Of a DNA stretch of 64,000 nucleotides, positions 40,988 to 49,632 are shown one piece after another. The translations under genes were made by a program, and so were the position numbers. The stretch's first letter is position 1. Each line of letters begins with the position of its first letter. The notes beneath the pieces are model-generated. The model had not been told where the DNA came from and ran no database searches. It saw only the letters and a program-made list of their open reading frames with translations. This stretch comes from Bacteroidales bacterium. Its GTDB lineage: Bacteria; Bacteroidota; Bacteroidia; Bacteroidales; UBA932. The stretch is taken from positions 62,001 through 126,000 of the forward strand of contig JAFRNC010000003.1 in the NCBI GenBank assembly GCA_017430365.1, written 5' to 3'.

Positions 40988-42340
40988 TTAGAGGTCGTAA
41001 GTAAGTCCGACGACGAGAGCTTTCTTGTTGGCTTTCAACGGGGTGCCCTCGTACGGCACCGTGCCTCCAAATCCGTTCTCGATACCGGCGTGGGCGCGGA
41101 ACCTCAGCACCCGTATCTGCGCGGCGGCACCCCACACCATCCCGTACTTCCCGGTTCCGATATTGGCGGTGACATCCAGCCAGTCAAACGGATTCACTGC
41201 CAGGGCAAGGCGGCCTTCCCAGTAGGGAAGGATACGGTACGCCGCATAGTTGCCGGTAAGTCCCACGGTCAGGGCTTCGCAGAACGGCATTTTGTAGCGC
41301 AGGCCAACGTTCGCCTGCATCGGCAGGGGGTCGTACTCGAAATGACGGTCCAGTCCCACATACTGGACAGTCTTGAGAAGTTCATTTCCGAGCTGGCGGG
41401 CCTGGTTAAGCGCTCCGGACAGGTTAATGTCGTCTAAACTGAAGTCCTTGAGGCCGGTAATCGTGGCAGTACCGTCACATTGGGCCGCATTGCCGTAGTA
41501 CCAGAAACAGCCACCCAGGTCCAGCACGGAAGCCGCCAGTGTCAGTCCGTCGGCTATCTCCCAGGAGATGCCCAGGTCCAGGGCGGCTCCGCCTCCGGAA
41601 GGCATGCGCCACTTGTCCTTTGAGCTCCAGTCCAGCGGATTGAGGAATCCGCCTTCAGTGTCCATCATCTTGCCGGTGAGATTGGTGAGGTCCAGGTGTG
41701 ACTGAATATCCAAGCGGTAACTGTCTCCGCCGGCCCTGAGGTCGAAACGATTGAACCGCATTTCGCCCCCGTAGAGGCCGGCCAGCAGTTTGGCGCGCGC
41801 ACCGACGCTCAGACGGTCGCCGATCTTGCGGCTGTATCCGTAGGCCAGTTGCATGTAGAGCCTGCCTTGTACGCGTGTGTCCGCGAAGGAGAAGGCGTCC
41901 TCTCCTCCGATTTTGAGGAAGCGGAATACATCTTTGGGAACGGCGACTCCGTAGGAAGCGCGGACACCCGCCTCCACCGTATGGTAGGCCTCTCCCCTGG
42001 CGAAACCGTATGAGAACAGACTGTATTCCAGATAGGTCTGCTTCGCATTGATATCCTTGAGCGCGCCAAGGAACTCTTCGCTGCTGACGGCAGAGTTCAG
42101 GCCAGTGACTACTTTGCCCTGTCCTTCGAGAGGATAGAGGAATGCGCCGGCCCCTATGTTGTTGCTGGAGTAACTGGTGAACTCGCCGACGGAAATGAAG
42201 TCTCCCTCGGCGTGCAGTGCGGGATTGTAGCGGAAGGATAGACGGTAATTGTTCAGGAGGAATCCTTCCTGGAATGACTGTGCGTGCAGCGACACTATGG
42301 CTGACAGCGCGAGTATGGTGAAAGTCAGTTTAGTTCTCAT
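40988..42340 (-). CDS. DUF5723-like outer-membrane protein
   Basis: A 450-residue protein with signal MRTKLTFTILALSAIVSLHA and many amphipathic strands ending in VVGLTYDL. Segments such as NNYRLSFRYNPALHAEGDFISVG and RLSVGARAKLLAGLYGGEM are typical of the DUF5723 barrel family of Bacteroidota; function unknown. It overlaps the upstream lipoprotein gene by 11 nt, implying that the two proteins are made and probably act together. Confidence 0.75.
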   Translation of the reverse strand: MRTKLTFTILALSAIVSLHAQSFQEGFLLNNYRLSFRYNPALHAEGDFISVGEFTSYSSNNIGAGAFLYPLEGQGKVVTGLNSAVSSEEFLGALKDINAKQTYLEYSLFSYGFARGEAYHTVEAGVRASYGVAVPKDVFRFLKIGGEDAFSFADTRVQGRLYMQLAYGYSRKIGDRLSVGARAKLLAGLYGGEMRFNRFDLRAGGDSYRLDIQSHLDLTNLTGKMMDTEGGFLNPLDWSSKDKWRMPSGGGAALDLGISWEIADGLTLAASVLDLGGCFWYYGNAAQCDGTATITGLKDFSLDDINLSGALNQARQLGNELLKTVQYVGLDRHFEYDPLPMQANVGLRYKMPFCEALTVGLTGNYAAYRILPYWEGRLALAVNPFDWLDVTANIGTGKYGMVWGAAAQIRVLRFRAHAGIENGFGGTVPYEGTPLKANKKALVVGLTYDL

Positions 42341-43478
42341 TTCGGAAGAGCGTGATTCCGCCGTTTATCTTGATACTTGAATAATTGACACTTACCCCCT
42401 GTTTTGCCGAGAGAAGCACGTTCCCCAGGCCCGGAGCGGAAGACGCATTGAGTTTGATGGATATGCGCTTGATATCGGGAATTTCGCTTCCATCCTTGGT
42501 TTTGATTCCCAGGGCGATTACGGAAGTGGAGGGCGCACCCACCGATCCCCCTGCCAGCCTGATGTCCGGCACGATCTCGATGTTGGAGACCTCTTTTCCG
42601 TCGGCGTCGAGGGCATTGACCTGCTGGACTTCCAGATTGAGCGGTACGGTATTTTCCAGCGCCATCGTGACAGTGGCTGCGCGGAGGTGTGCCTTACTGA
42701 GCGGAAGATTGACTTTAAGGTCCAGAGGAAGAGGCAGTGAGAACTTGTCTCCCAGTGAGATATTGACTTTCTGTGTCAGGATACAGGAAAAATTGCCTTC
42801 TCCCGAAACCTGTTTCCCGAAATGTTCGGGCAGGGTGACCTTCGGTTCGATGAGTAATATCTTAGTATCGTGATCGGTGTATGCTTCGGGTACCTGGAAT
42901 TCAGCCAGCACGACGCTCTCGCCTGAGCGCGGAAGCGAAAAGTCCTGCAGCACGACTTCCTTCTGAAAACTGGTCTCTTCCCCGGAGGAGCATTTCAGGG
43001 TTATCTTCCCGCTCATGGGGACCGCCGTCCGCAAAGGAGAAGAGGCTTCAAGGATAAAAGACTGGTTGTGAAGGGTAACGCCCACCATGGGCAGGAGGGT
43101 ACTGAGCGCCGGTGACATGTCTTCATCCCCGGGCTCCCATATGTACGGTTCATCGTTGTCACCATTCCTGATTGCCAGACGATAGAAATTCTCGTCATAG
43201 ACATTGACTCCGGCTTTCATAAGCAGATTGCCGTCCTCTCCGACCGACACGATGTCCTTCGGAAGGCCCAGGTCGGCCAGGAAACTTGAAAGCTGTCCTA
43301 TCAACAGGTCAAGGCAGAAGGGCCCGGCGCTTCCCACCGGAACCACCAGTTCGTTTTCGAACAGGGTCACCTCCTTGTCAAGCAACCCGTTGCTGATATC
43401 GTATTCCATATTGGTCTGGCAAGCTCCTGCGAGCAACAGGAGTCCCAACACCGGGACATACATACGGTTTTTCTTCAT
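42330..43478 (-). CDS. Hypothetical lipoprotein paired with the DUF5723-like gene
   Basis: 382 residues from the ATG at 43478, with lipid Cys20 (LGLLLLAGAC). The mature part is beta-rich with several KVNLPL/KVTLPEHFGK-type strands and no enzyme motif, suggesting an adhesive or structural role. A longer start at 43532 lacks a proper signal. Overlaps the downstream barrel gene by 11 nt. Confidence 0.7.
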   Translation of the reverse strand: MKKNRMYVPVLGLLLLAGACQTNMEYDISNGLLDKEVTLFENELVVPVGSAGPFCLDLLIGQLSSFLADLGLPKDIVSVGEDGNLLMKAGVNVYDENFYRLAIRNGDNDEPYIWEPGDEDMSPALSTLLPMVGVTLHNQSFILEASSPLRTAVPMSGKITLKCSSGEETSFQKEVVLQDFSLPRSGESVVLAEFQVPEAYTDHDTKILLIEPKVTLPEHFGKQVSGEGNFSCILTQKVNISLGDKFSLPLPLDLKVNLPLSKAHLRAATVTMALENTVPLNLEVQQVNALDADGKEVSNIEIVPDIRLAGGSVGAPSTSVIALGIKTKDGSEIPDIKRISIKLNASSAPGLGNVLLSAKQGVSVNYSSIKINGGITLFRNEN

Positions 43479-43530
43479 ACGCGTGTATAAATTTGAAAGG
43501 ACTAAGGTAGTCATTAACCACCTGCTCTCC

Positions 43531-43576
43531 AAAAAAACAACCTGCCCAAACGGTCCAAAAGGCCGATTCGGGCAGG
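43531..43576 (-). terminator. Rho-independent terminator after the small lipoprotein gene
   Basis: On the minus strand, CCTGCCC and GGGCAGG pair as the base of a longer hairpin (43541-43576), followed by TTGTTTTTTT. It separates the 43615-43998 gene from the 43478 gene. Confidence 0.75.
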
Positions 43577-43614
43577 CGAAATTGATTCAGCAGCTGTACT
43601 GGCCGGAATGCGGA

Positions 43615-43998
43615 TCAGTTGACAGGAGTGAACGTGAAACTCTTAAGGACAACGGGCTTGCTGTCTCCCTTGCCCATTTCATTTCCGGGCTGGAATACGA
43701 CGGAAACGACTATCTTTTTGTTGGCCTGGTCCTTATACTGGGCTGCTGCGCTTTCGGCAGCGGAGATGGCTGCATTGTCACCGGCGGAAGAACGGGTGTC
43801 ATACCCTCTCGTGGCTTTCAGGACAGCGTCTCTCATAGCGAAGAAAATGATACCCGATCCTTCGCTGCTGGATACATTGATATCAGCGGTGCAAGTGTAG
43901 GAACCGACTTTGGGTTCGGGGCTTATCTCTGTGCAAGAGGCCATGAGGAGAGCCATGCAAGCCGCAATGGCAATGGAAATGGATTTGATTGCTTTCAT
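43615..43998 (-). CDS. Small lipoprotein of unknown function
   Basis: 127 residues from the ATG at 43998; lipid Cys22 in MALLMASC. The mature part has an Ala/Ser-rich helical centre (NAAISAAESAAAQYKDQ) flanked by beta strands ending FTFTPVN. No family recognised. It has its own promoter (44079-44086), a 75-nt leader and a terminator, so it is monocistronic. Direct repeats at 44121-44147 upstream may be LytTR targets. Confidence 0.7.
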   Translation of the reverse strand: MKAIKSISIAIAACMALLMASCTEISPEPKVGSYTCTADINVSSSEGSGIIFFAMRDAVLKATRGYDTRSSAGDNAAISAAESAAAQYKDQANKKIVVSVVFQPGNEMGKGDSKPVVLKSFTFTPVN

Positions 43999-44078
43999 TT
44001 TGTTGAATATAACATTAATAATCAGAATATCAGGCAGTTGCCGAGTCGGCACCAATGATGGTCCGGTCAAAACGGTTG

Positions 44079-44086
44079 CAAATATA
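44079..44086 (-). promoter_or_regulatory. TAnnTTTG -7 element of the small lipoprotein gene
   Basis: The minus strand reads TATATTTG about 80 nt upstream of the ATG. Confidence 0.65.
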
Positions 44087-44120
44087 GGGTTTATCGTGGG
44101 ATAATTCCTCGCCGAATGTT

Positions 44121-44149
44121 GGCGAAAATGACTGCATTATGGCTGAATT
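44121..44149 (-). promoter_or_regulatory. Direct repeats with 20-bp period upstream of the small lipoprotein gene
   Basis: GGCGAAAA (44121) and GGCTGAATT (44141) lie 35-61 bp upstream of the -7 element, the same offset as the repeats at 46495-46525. A LytTR gene ends 40 bp away. Confidence 0.35.
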
Positions 44150-44188
44150 GTGCGCAATTTCGCACTATTTGCCATAATCCTGTTGCTA

Positions 44189-45055
44189 TCACTCTGCCTT
44201 GAGGACGATGGATTTATGCAGGAGAATCTCCAGGAAACGGGCCTTGTAGGAATCGGACAAAGGGAGCCGCTCACCTGCGACGGATACTTTTCCGCCCTTT
44301 ATTCCTTCGACTTTGCCGATATTGACCAGATAGGAACGGTGGATGCGGCAGAATCGGTCGAAAGGGAGTTGCTTTTCCAGGGCTTTGAGTGTCATGAGTA
44401 CCATGGGCGACGAGCCGTCGGCCAGGTGGAATACGACATAATCGCCATCACTCTGCACGAATACGATATCGTCCAGACGCAACGACCGCTTGACCAGGTC
44501 GATTTTGACTGTGATGGTATCCTGCACTGATGCAGGACGGTTCAGGGCATCGATCTGTCCCTGCAGGTTTTCCACATCCCGCGCCAGTGTCCGGTTGTGT
44601 TTTTCAGCCTCGTTGTATCGGAAAGCGGCGGCCCGCCATTCATCGGACATGCCGACGGCCAGGGCGACAAAAGTGGTTATCAGCTGAAGTACAGACAACA
44701 TGACCAACTGTGAAAGGCTGATACCGAAGCCCAGATACTCACTGACGGTGGTACCGTCCCCGACATCGAAACGGCTGAACAGGGAATGGATCCAATATTG
44801 TATGCCGAGTCCGATAACCAAAAGTGCCGCACTGGACAACACATAGGTCCCGATCCTGCCCTTTACGAAATAGCGGTCTATGAGGACGCATCGCTGAATG
44901 AGGTATATGCCCGCATTGACCAGGACGATGACGGAATAGAAAACAAATGCCCACCACGGAAGTACGATATGCCCTATCACATAGGGCAAAGTCGTGGGCA
45001 GGATGAGCAGCGCCAGCAGGACGCAGGAAAAGATGATCAGCCGTTTGCGTGACAT
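44189..45055 (-). CDS. Membrane-anchored LytTR-type transcription regulator 2
   Basis: 288 residues from the ATG at 45055; a GTG at 45076 would overlap the promoter element and is rejected. Four transmembrane helices (about residues 5-132) lead to a coiled coil (YNEAEKHNRTLARDVENLQGQIDAL) and a C-terminal LytTR domain (IVFVQSDGDYVVF, RFCRIHRSYLVNIGKVEGI). As with the first LytTR protein there is no receiver domain. Its own TATCTTTG element at 45074-45081 leaves a very short leader. The flanking genes for an outer-membrane protein (45088) and a lipoprotein (43615) both carry 20-bp-period repeats and are candidate targets. Confidence 0.87.
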   Translation of the reverse strand: MSRKRLIIFSCVLLALLILPTTLPYVIGHIVLPWWAFVFYSVIVLVNAGIYLIQRCVLIDRYFVKGRIGTYVLSSAALLVIGLGIQYWIHSLFSRFDVGDGTTVSEYLGFGISLSQLVMLSVLQLITTFVALAVGMSDEWRAAAFRYNEAEKHNRTLARDVENLQGQIDALNRPASVQDTITVKIDLVKRSLRLDDIVFVQSDGDYVVFHLADGSSPMVLMTLKALEKQLPFDRFCRIHRSYLVNIGKVEGIKGGKVSVAGERLPLSDSYKARFLEILLHKSIVLKAE

Positions 45056-45073
45056 GGGCGGTCCGTTGTCACG

Positions 45074-45081
45074 CAAAGATA
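45074..45081 (-). promoter_or_regulatory. TAnnTTTG -7 element of the second LytTR gene
   Basis: The minus strand reads TATCTTTG 18 nt upstream of the ATG at 45055. Confidence 0.65.
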
Positions 45082-45087
45082 ATCATT

Positions 45088-46434
45088 TCAGAAGGAAAAA
45101 CCCAGATTGATGTATACGCCGAAGGTGCCGTCCTGAGGATTCAGCGGGCGGCCGAATTCTACTGCAGTGATGAAATTGCGGTTCATGGCGAACCAGAATC
45201 CGCCGCCCGCGCTGCAGTGAAGCCTCTCACGTGAAGCGATTTCCGGATCGAAAACGCTGTGATAAGGGCCGGTGGTCACACCGTCAATCGTTTTCTCCAC
45301 CGTAATTCCTCCAAGAGCGGAATGTTGCTGCAGTTTGTACGCCTGCACTGCCGCCCCTGCATCCGCGAAACCTACAAGTCCGAGTTCAAAGTTCTGTTTC
45401 AGCAATTGGAAGCGGGCCAGGCAAAGACGCAAGTCCACGGATGCCCAGGCCACACCGTTACCTGTGATGCGGCTCCCGAACGAACCGCGAATCGAAAAGG
45501 CCGGCAGGGCGTAAAAAGGCAGCGAACCGGCAAGCAATCCTTTGTATGCCAACTGATACGCCAAAGTTATACGACCGGGCCAAAGCGGCAGATACTGACG
45601 GAAATCGGCTGACAGGAGCATCGATCCCCTGACACCTTCCGATACGCTTGCGCCCGCTGTGGCGGTCACTGTCGCAAACAGTCCCTTCGCCGGATTGGGT
45701 TCAAAATCCCTGGTGTCATATACCATACCTCCTTTCAGTTCCGCACGGTGTCCATGAGTATCCGCCTCAGGGATCAATCCGTTCTCCACATATTGGTGGA
45801 AGAGGGATTCTTTCCCGTCGTAGACCTTGAAAGACACGTCCGAGTAGTGCTGCCAGGAATAACTGAAACCGCCGATCCAGGTCAGGCCATCAGCCACACG
45901 CCCCTGTAAATCGAGAGAAACGCGGAGCATCCGCTGATGGTCGGCATAGAAAGCGATCCCTTCCGTGCCGTCAACCGACTTACGAAGGTCAAGGTCGGCA
46001 TGATAAGGCGACACGGCACCGTTGAAACCATAGAAGCCGCAGAGCGGATTGTCCATGTATTCCAGACCACCGGTCAAACGCAGGCCTGGAACCAAATACT
46101 TGGAATCGTAATTCAGGGACAACTGCCTGGCTCCCCTTGTATAAAGATTCACATTGGCGGTGAACTTGTGGCGGTAATTGGGATAGACGCTGCCGTCTCC
46201 ATAGTCGAATACCTGCGCCAGAGCACCGACAGAAAACCCGAGGTCGCTGTTATAGTAGAATGCGGGCAGCACCCCGACGCTCCATCCCGACTTGGGGGTA
46301 TCTTTCCCGAGGGGAATGGCAACGGGGTCGTTGCGGTCTTCTTCAGAAGCATTGTTCCGGTCGTCTTCGGCCAGAACGGGGGTTATTGAAAATATGGCGG
46401 CTGCCAGGAATGCGATGATGCGGAATTGTGTCAT
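45088..46434 (-). CDS. Omp85/surface-antigen-type outer-membrane barrel
   Basis: 448 residues with signal MTQFRIIAFLAAAIFSITPVLA. The mature protein resembles the barrel of the BamA/Omp85 superfamily without POTRA domains: GMVYDTRDFEPNPAKGLF is the conserved strand with RDF, SIRGSFGSRITGNGVAW the inward-loop region and GLVGFADAGA the penultimate strand; the end is VYINLGFSF. Proteins of this short type occur in several Bacteroidota operons with unknown roles. The promoter element (CATCTTTG at 46458-46465) is weak and preceded by two 11-bp direct repeats. Confidence 0.82.
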   Translation of the reverse strand: MTQFRIIAFLAAAIFSITPVLAEDDRNNASEEDRNDPVAIPLGKDTPKSGWSVGVLPAFYYNSDLGFSVGALAQVFDYGDGSVYPNYRHKFTANVNLYTRGARQLSLNYDSKYLVPGLRLTGGLEYMDNPLCGFYGFNGAVSPYHADLDLRKSVDGTEGIAFYADHQRMLRVSLDLQGRVADGLTWIGGFSYSWQHYSDVSFKVYDGKESLFHQYVENGLIPEADTHGHRAELKGGMVYDTRDFEPNPAKGLFATVTATAGASVSEGVRGSMLLSADFRQYLPLWPGRITLAYQLAYKGLLAGSLPFYALPAFSIRGSFGSRITGNGVAWASVDLRLCLARFQLLKQNFELGLVGFADAGAAVQAYKLQQHSALGGITVEKTIDGVTTGPYHSVFDPEIASRERLHCSAGGGFWFAMNRNFITAVEFGRPLNPQDGTFGVYINLGFSF

Positions 46435-46494
46435 AAGTGCGTCAACTGATTTCGACGCAAAGATGCTCCCGCCTGTGTAAAATCAGATAAATAA

Positions 46495-46525
46495 TCGGTG
46501 AACGGCCGGTTTTCTCGGTGAACGG
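46495..46525 (-). promoter_or_regulatory. Two 11-bp direct repeats, 20-bp period
   Basis: TCGGTGAACGG occurs at 46495-46505 and 46515-46525. On the coding (minus) strand each reads CCGTTCACCGA, sharing GTTNA with the described LytTR consensus. They lie 30-60 bp upstream of the weak -7 element of the 45088-46434 gene, where an activator would bind. Confidence 0.55.
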
Positions 46526-46563
46526 GGCTGCCGGCGGCCGCTTTCCGCCGCAAAAACAGGTGG

Positions 46564-47841
46564 CTACTTCTTGCGGTGATAGACTGTGCCGTAGCTGAGC
46601 AGGTTCCGCGTTTCGGGATCGAAGATGTAACTGGGGCGCGTCTGGGCATCGACTTCATTCATATCCTGATAGATGCCGTTGCCGCGTATGATGAAGGGGT
46701 ACTCCAGATAATCCGTCTGTTCGCCATAACTCCAACGGATGCTGCCGTCTTGCGTGAGGACAAGGCGGGAATCGATGGTACCGTCCTCATTGTAACTTTC
46801 GTAAGTGCCGGCAACATCGGCATAGGTCAAGGCCGGGGCAGGGGCGGCGCTCAGGTGGAAGAGTTCCACCCAACCGACCACTTCGGGCTTCCCGACCGGT
46901 GAGACCTGCACGAGCTGGGGCTCCGCGCCCCAGACGGCACGATCTTGCGTCACATCGAGCGGATGCACTTCCGTCCCGACTTTCAGGCGGGTAACAACCT
47001 TTGATTCTTCATTCGCTTCGCTGTACAGCGCCACGGCCCCTTCATCGCCGATGAGACGCATGCAGATGCCCGATGCCGGGGCCAGGGAATAATCGTCCAG
47101 GAAGACGGTTTTGTCGCCACACTCCAGGAAATCACCCAGAACCTCCCAGTATCCGTCGCGGGGAGCGGCGATCCAGAGCGAATAGTCCTTCCCTTTTTCC
47201 ATCAAGTAGGTCTGCTTCCGCATGCCCGGGTCGGCGAGCAGGGCGACATCCTTGTCGCGGGAGGAATACGCATACATCCAGGGAAATGAGTAACCGTCGC
47301 CCGATTCGATATCCTCATCGCGCGTAAAGCAGGTCTGGATCCATCCGGTCTTTGTCTCCTGCGAGAGCCGGTTGAACGATTCCGGCACATAAGTGACTTT
47401 CACCCATTCCCCGTCGGCCGTCATCTCCAGCGGGCGGAGAACCGCGTTGAATTGCCCGATGAAGCCCACCCGGGGCGCATCGGCACGCGGCTCCATCATC
47501 AGCATCCGGTCGTGGCCGTCGAAATTGTCGGTAGCCACCGCCAGCACCGACCGGTGAATCCATACACCGCCGGAAGGAATCTTATGATCATCGCCGAACG
47601 CTTCTTCGGGATTCACAATCCGCCACCATCCGCCAGGCTGCACGGCGACCGTCACTGTTGTGGGGATGTCGCCCCGAACCTGGAAGAGCACCTTTCCACC
47701 CGGCTTGTCGCGGATGTTGGTCAGCCCTTTCACATCGGGATCGCTGATGAAACAGTTGAGCAGCGGCTGCGCACCGAGCGAAACCACGCCCGCCAGCAGC
47801 ATGGCCGCCACCGCGGCCGCAAAGAATATCCTTCTCACCAT
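46564..47841 (-). CDS. Exported SH3-like repeat protein
   Basis: 425 residues with signal MVRRIFFAAAVAAMLLAGVVSLGAQ. The N-terminal region (GLTNIRDKPGGKVLFQVRG, then GGWWRIVN) is a bacterial SH3-like domain, and a second one follows around residues 260-330 (VALYSEANEESKVVTRLKVGTEVHPL). The C-terminus (VAGTYESYNEDGTIDSRLVLTQDGSIRWSYG) is a lipocalin-like beta segment. It probably binds cell wall or surface ligands. No catalytic motif is seen. Its own transcription unit: 70 nt separate it from the hydrolase gene upstream. Confidence 0.7.
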   Translation of the reverse strand: MVRRIFFAAAVAAMLLAGVVSLGAQPLLNCFISDPDVKGLTNIRDKPGGKVLFQVRGDIPTTVTVAVQPGGWWRIVNPEEAFGDDHKIPSGGVWIHRSVLAVATDNFDGHDRMLMMEPRADAPRVGFIGQFNAVLRPLEMTADGEWVKVTYVPESFNRLSQETKTGWIQTCFTRDEDIESGDGYSFPWMYAYSSRDKDVALLADPGMRKQTYLMEKGKDYSLWIAAPRDGYWEVLGDFLECGDKTVFLDDYSLAPASGICMRLIGDEGAVALYSEANEESKVVTRLKVGTEVHPLDVTQDRAVWGAEPQLVQVSPVGKPEVVGWVELFHLSAAPAPALTYADVAGTYESYNEDGTIDSRLVLTQDGSIRWSYGEQTDYLEYPFIIRGNGIYQDMNEVDAQTRPSYIFDPETRNLLSYGTVYHRKK

Positions 47842-47911
47842 TGGATTCTTAGGTTTTGTCCGATAAAGTTACGAAAAAAGCGTCACCCTTTAATATATGA
47901 ACAATCCTAAT

Positions 47912-49528
47912 CTACCGCCCGTTCGAGAGAAAGGCCGCCTGGACGGGTGCGATGCGGCGATAACCTTCTTCGTTCATATGAAGGAGGTCGCTCTTATAAT
48001 AGTTCTCCGCATTGAATTCATTGATCCCCTGCAGATTGAACTGGTCCAGAACCGGTATGCCGTAATAGGCGCAACAGGCTTTCTGGGCCTCAACGTAATC
48101 GGCGAAAGTTTTTCCTGTCTTATTGGGAGATACGGAGTAAGGATTGTGGCCGGAATCAGTTCCGAAGAAACGCAGCGACGTGAAGAAATAGATCTCCGCC
48201 CGCGGATTCTTCTCGAGCAGGCGGCGGATACAGTAGTTGATGCCGCCGCACTGGGTATGCAGTCTGGACTCATCATAACCATCCGCCGCCGTATAGTCCG
48301 ACCAGGAACCGCACGGGCGGCCGTTGGTGAAATCATTGGTTGAAGCCCAGAGCACATAGATATCATAGACACCCGCCGTATCAACCTGCTTCTGCAACGA
48401 ATAGCCCTGGTCGATAGAAAATCCGGCACCACCGACTCCGTAGGTCACCACTTCCGAACCGAGCATGTTCGCCCAAAACTGCTTAGCGACATCCGACTCC
48501 GCATTGACCGAAAGCGAGCCGCCGAACACGGCGATGCGCTTTCCATAGTTTTTGCTCCCGATGTACGGACTGTTCTTAGCTTTCTTTGTGTCAGGCAGGA
48601 GAGTATGCGCCGAGGGGTCCGACCTGAGAGAAGACAGATAGGCCTGTATTCTCTTAGGCCTCATCTGCCTGTTAAGGAAGTCGATCACATATTTATGATA
48701 TGCCTCCCTGTGCTCAGGTTTTCTGAAGCCGTGACCGGCGCCGAAGATCAGATGGAACTCACAATGGTCATAGACATTGGAAGCCCTGGCCGAATACTCC
48801 GGCTTGACAAGGCCGTCCTCCGTACCGTGGATGATCAAAACATCACCCTGATAACCGGAGATCTCCTTGTAGATATCGAATCCCTCATAGAACCGCTCAT
48901 AATACGCCCGGCCTATCCGCATCCCCATGAAAGTGACCGTATCCGGGACGTTCTCAAGTTTGGGATAAAGCGCGAACCCGTCGTCCGGAATGCAAAGGGC
49001 AGGGTATACGAGCAAAATGGATTTGATCTTATCCGAAACATACGGGGCGGTGATTGCCGAGACGCAGCCGCCCTGACTTTCGCCAAGCAGGAAGACGCTC
49101 TCCCCGTCCACACAGTCCCAACCGCGGACCATATCTATTACGTCCATCAGGTTCTGCCGCTCCGTGAATATCGACATATCCTCGGTACGTCCTTCACTGC
49201 GGCCGGACCGGGACCCGCCGGCAAAATCATAGCAGTAACATACATATCCCGACTTGGCCAGCGTATCGACCATGGCGTAAAAGCCCGCGTGCGTAGCGCC
49301 GTAGCCATGCGACATGATTACGGCAGGATGCTTCCCGGGCGAACGCGGAATGAAAGCCTCGCCGTACAGGCGGTTACCGTCGCTGACGCAGGATATTTCA
49401 CGCATCTCATAAGAAGGGTCTGCCGGTGCCTGCCACTGCCTGCCAGGCATCTGCGCAAATGCGGCCAGCGTCCACAACGCCGCTGCCAGCGCCAGAAATA
49501 GTTGTCGGAAAGAAAAAGTAAAACGCAT
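47912..49528 (-). CDS. Two-domain secreted hydrolase: alpha/beta hydrolase fused to SGNH hydrolase
   Basis: 538 residues with signal MRFTFSFRQLFLALAAALWTLAAFA. Residues about 40-290 are an alpha/beta hydrolase with nucleophile Ser151 in GESQGG, Asp238 in HGTEDGL and His266 in GAGHGF. Residues about 325-538 are an SGNH hydrolase with Ser338 in FGGSLS, Asn398 in ASTND and the Asp514-x-x-His517 pair in SDLLHMNEEGY. Both active sites appear complete, so the protein could remove two kinds of ester, as in deacylation of decorated polysaccharides. The substrate is unknown. Confidence 0.85.
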   Translation of the reverse strand: MRFTFSFRQLFLALAAALWTLAAFAQMPGRQWQAPADPSYEMREISCVSDGNRLYGEAFIPRSPGKHPAVIMSHGYGATHAGFYAMVDTLAKSGYVCYCYDFAGGSRSGRSEGRTEDMSIFTERQNLMDVIDMVRGWDCVDGESVFLLGESQGGCVSAITAPYVSDKIKSILLVYPALCIPDDGFALYPKLENVPDTVTFMGMRIGRAYYERFYEGFDIYKEISGYQGDVLIIHGTEDGLVKPEYSARASNVYDHCEFHLIFGAGHGFRKPEHREAYHKYVIDFLNRQMRPKRIQAYLSSLRSDPSAHTLLPDTKKAKNSPYIGSKNYGKRIAVFGGSLSVNAESDVAKQFWANMLGSEVVTYGVGGAGFSIDQGYSLQKQVDTAGVYDIYVLWASTNDFTNGRPCGSWSDYTAADGYDESRLHTQCGGINYCIRRLLEKNPRAEIYFFTSLRFFGTDSGHNPYSVSPNKTGKTFADYVEAQKACCAYYGIPVLDQFNLQGINEFNAENYYKSDLLHMNEEGYRRIAPVQAAFLSNGR

Positions 49529-49606
49529 AGATGAATTCCTTTAACGTAAAAATCGCTTAATTTTGACAGATTTGCAAATAATAATGTCTGTCCTCCCCCT
49601 TTTAAT

Positions 49607-49614
49607 TATCTTTG
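49607..49614 (+). promoter_or_regulatory. TAnnTTTG -7 element of the LD-carboxypeptidase gene
   Basis: TATCTTTG lies 18 nt upstream of the ATG at 49633. Confidence 0.7.
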
Positions 49615-49632
49615 CGTGAAAAACCACAAGCA

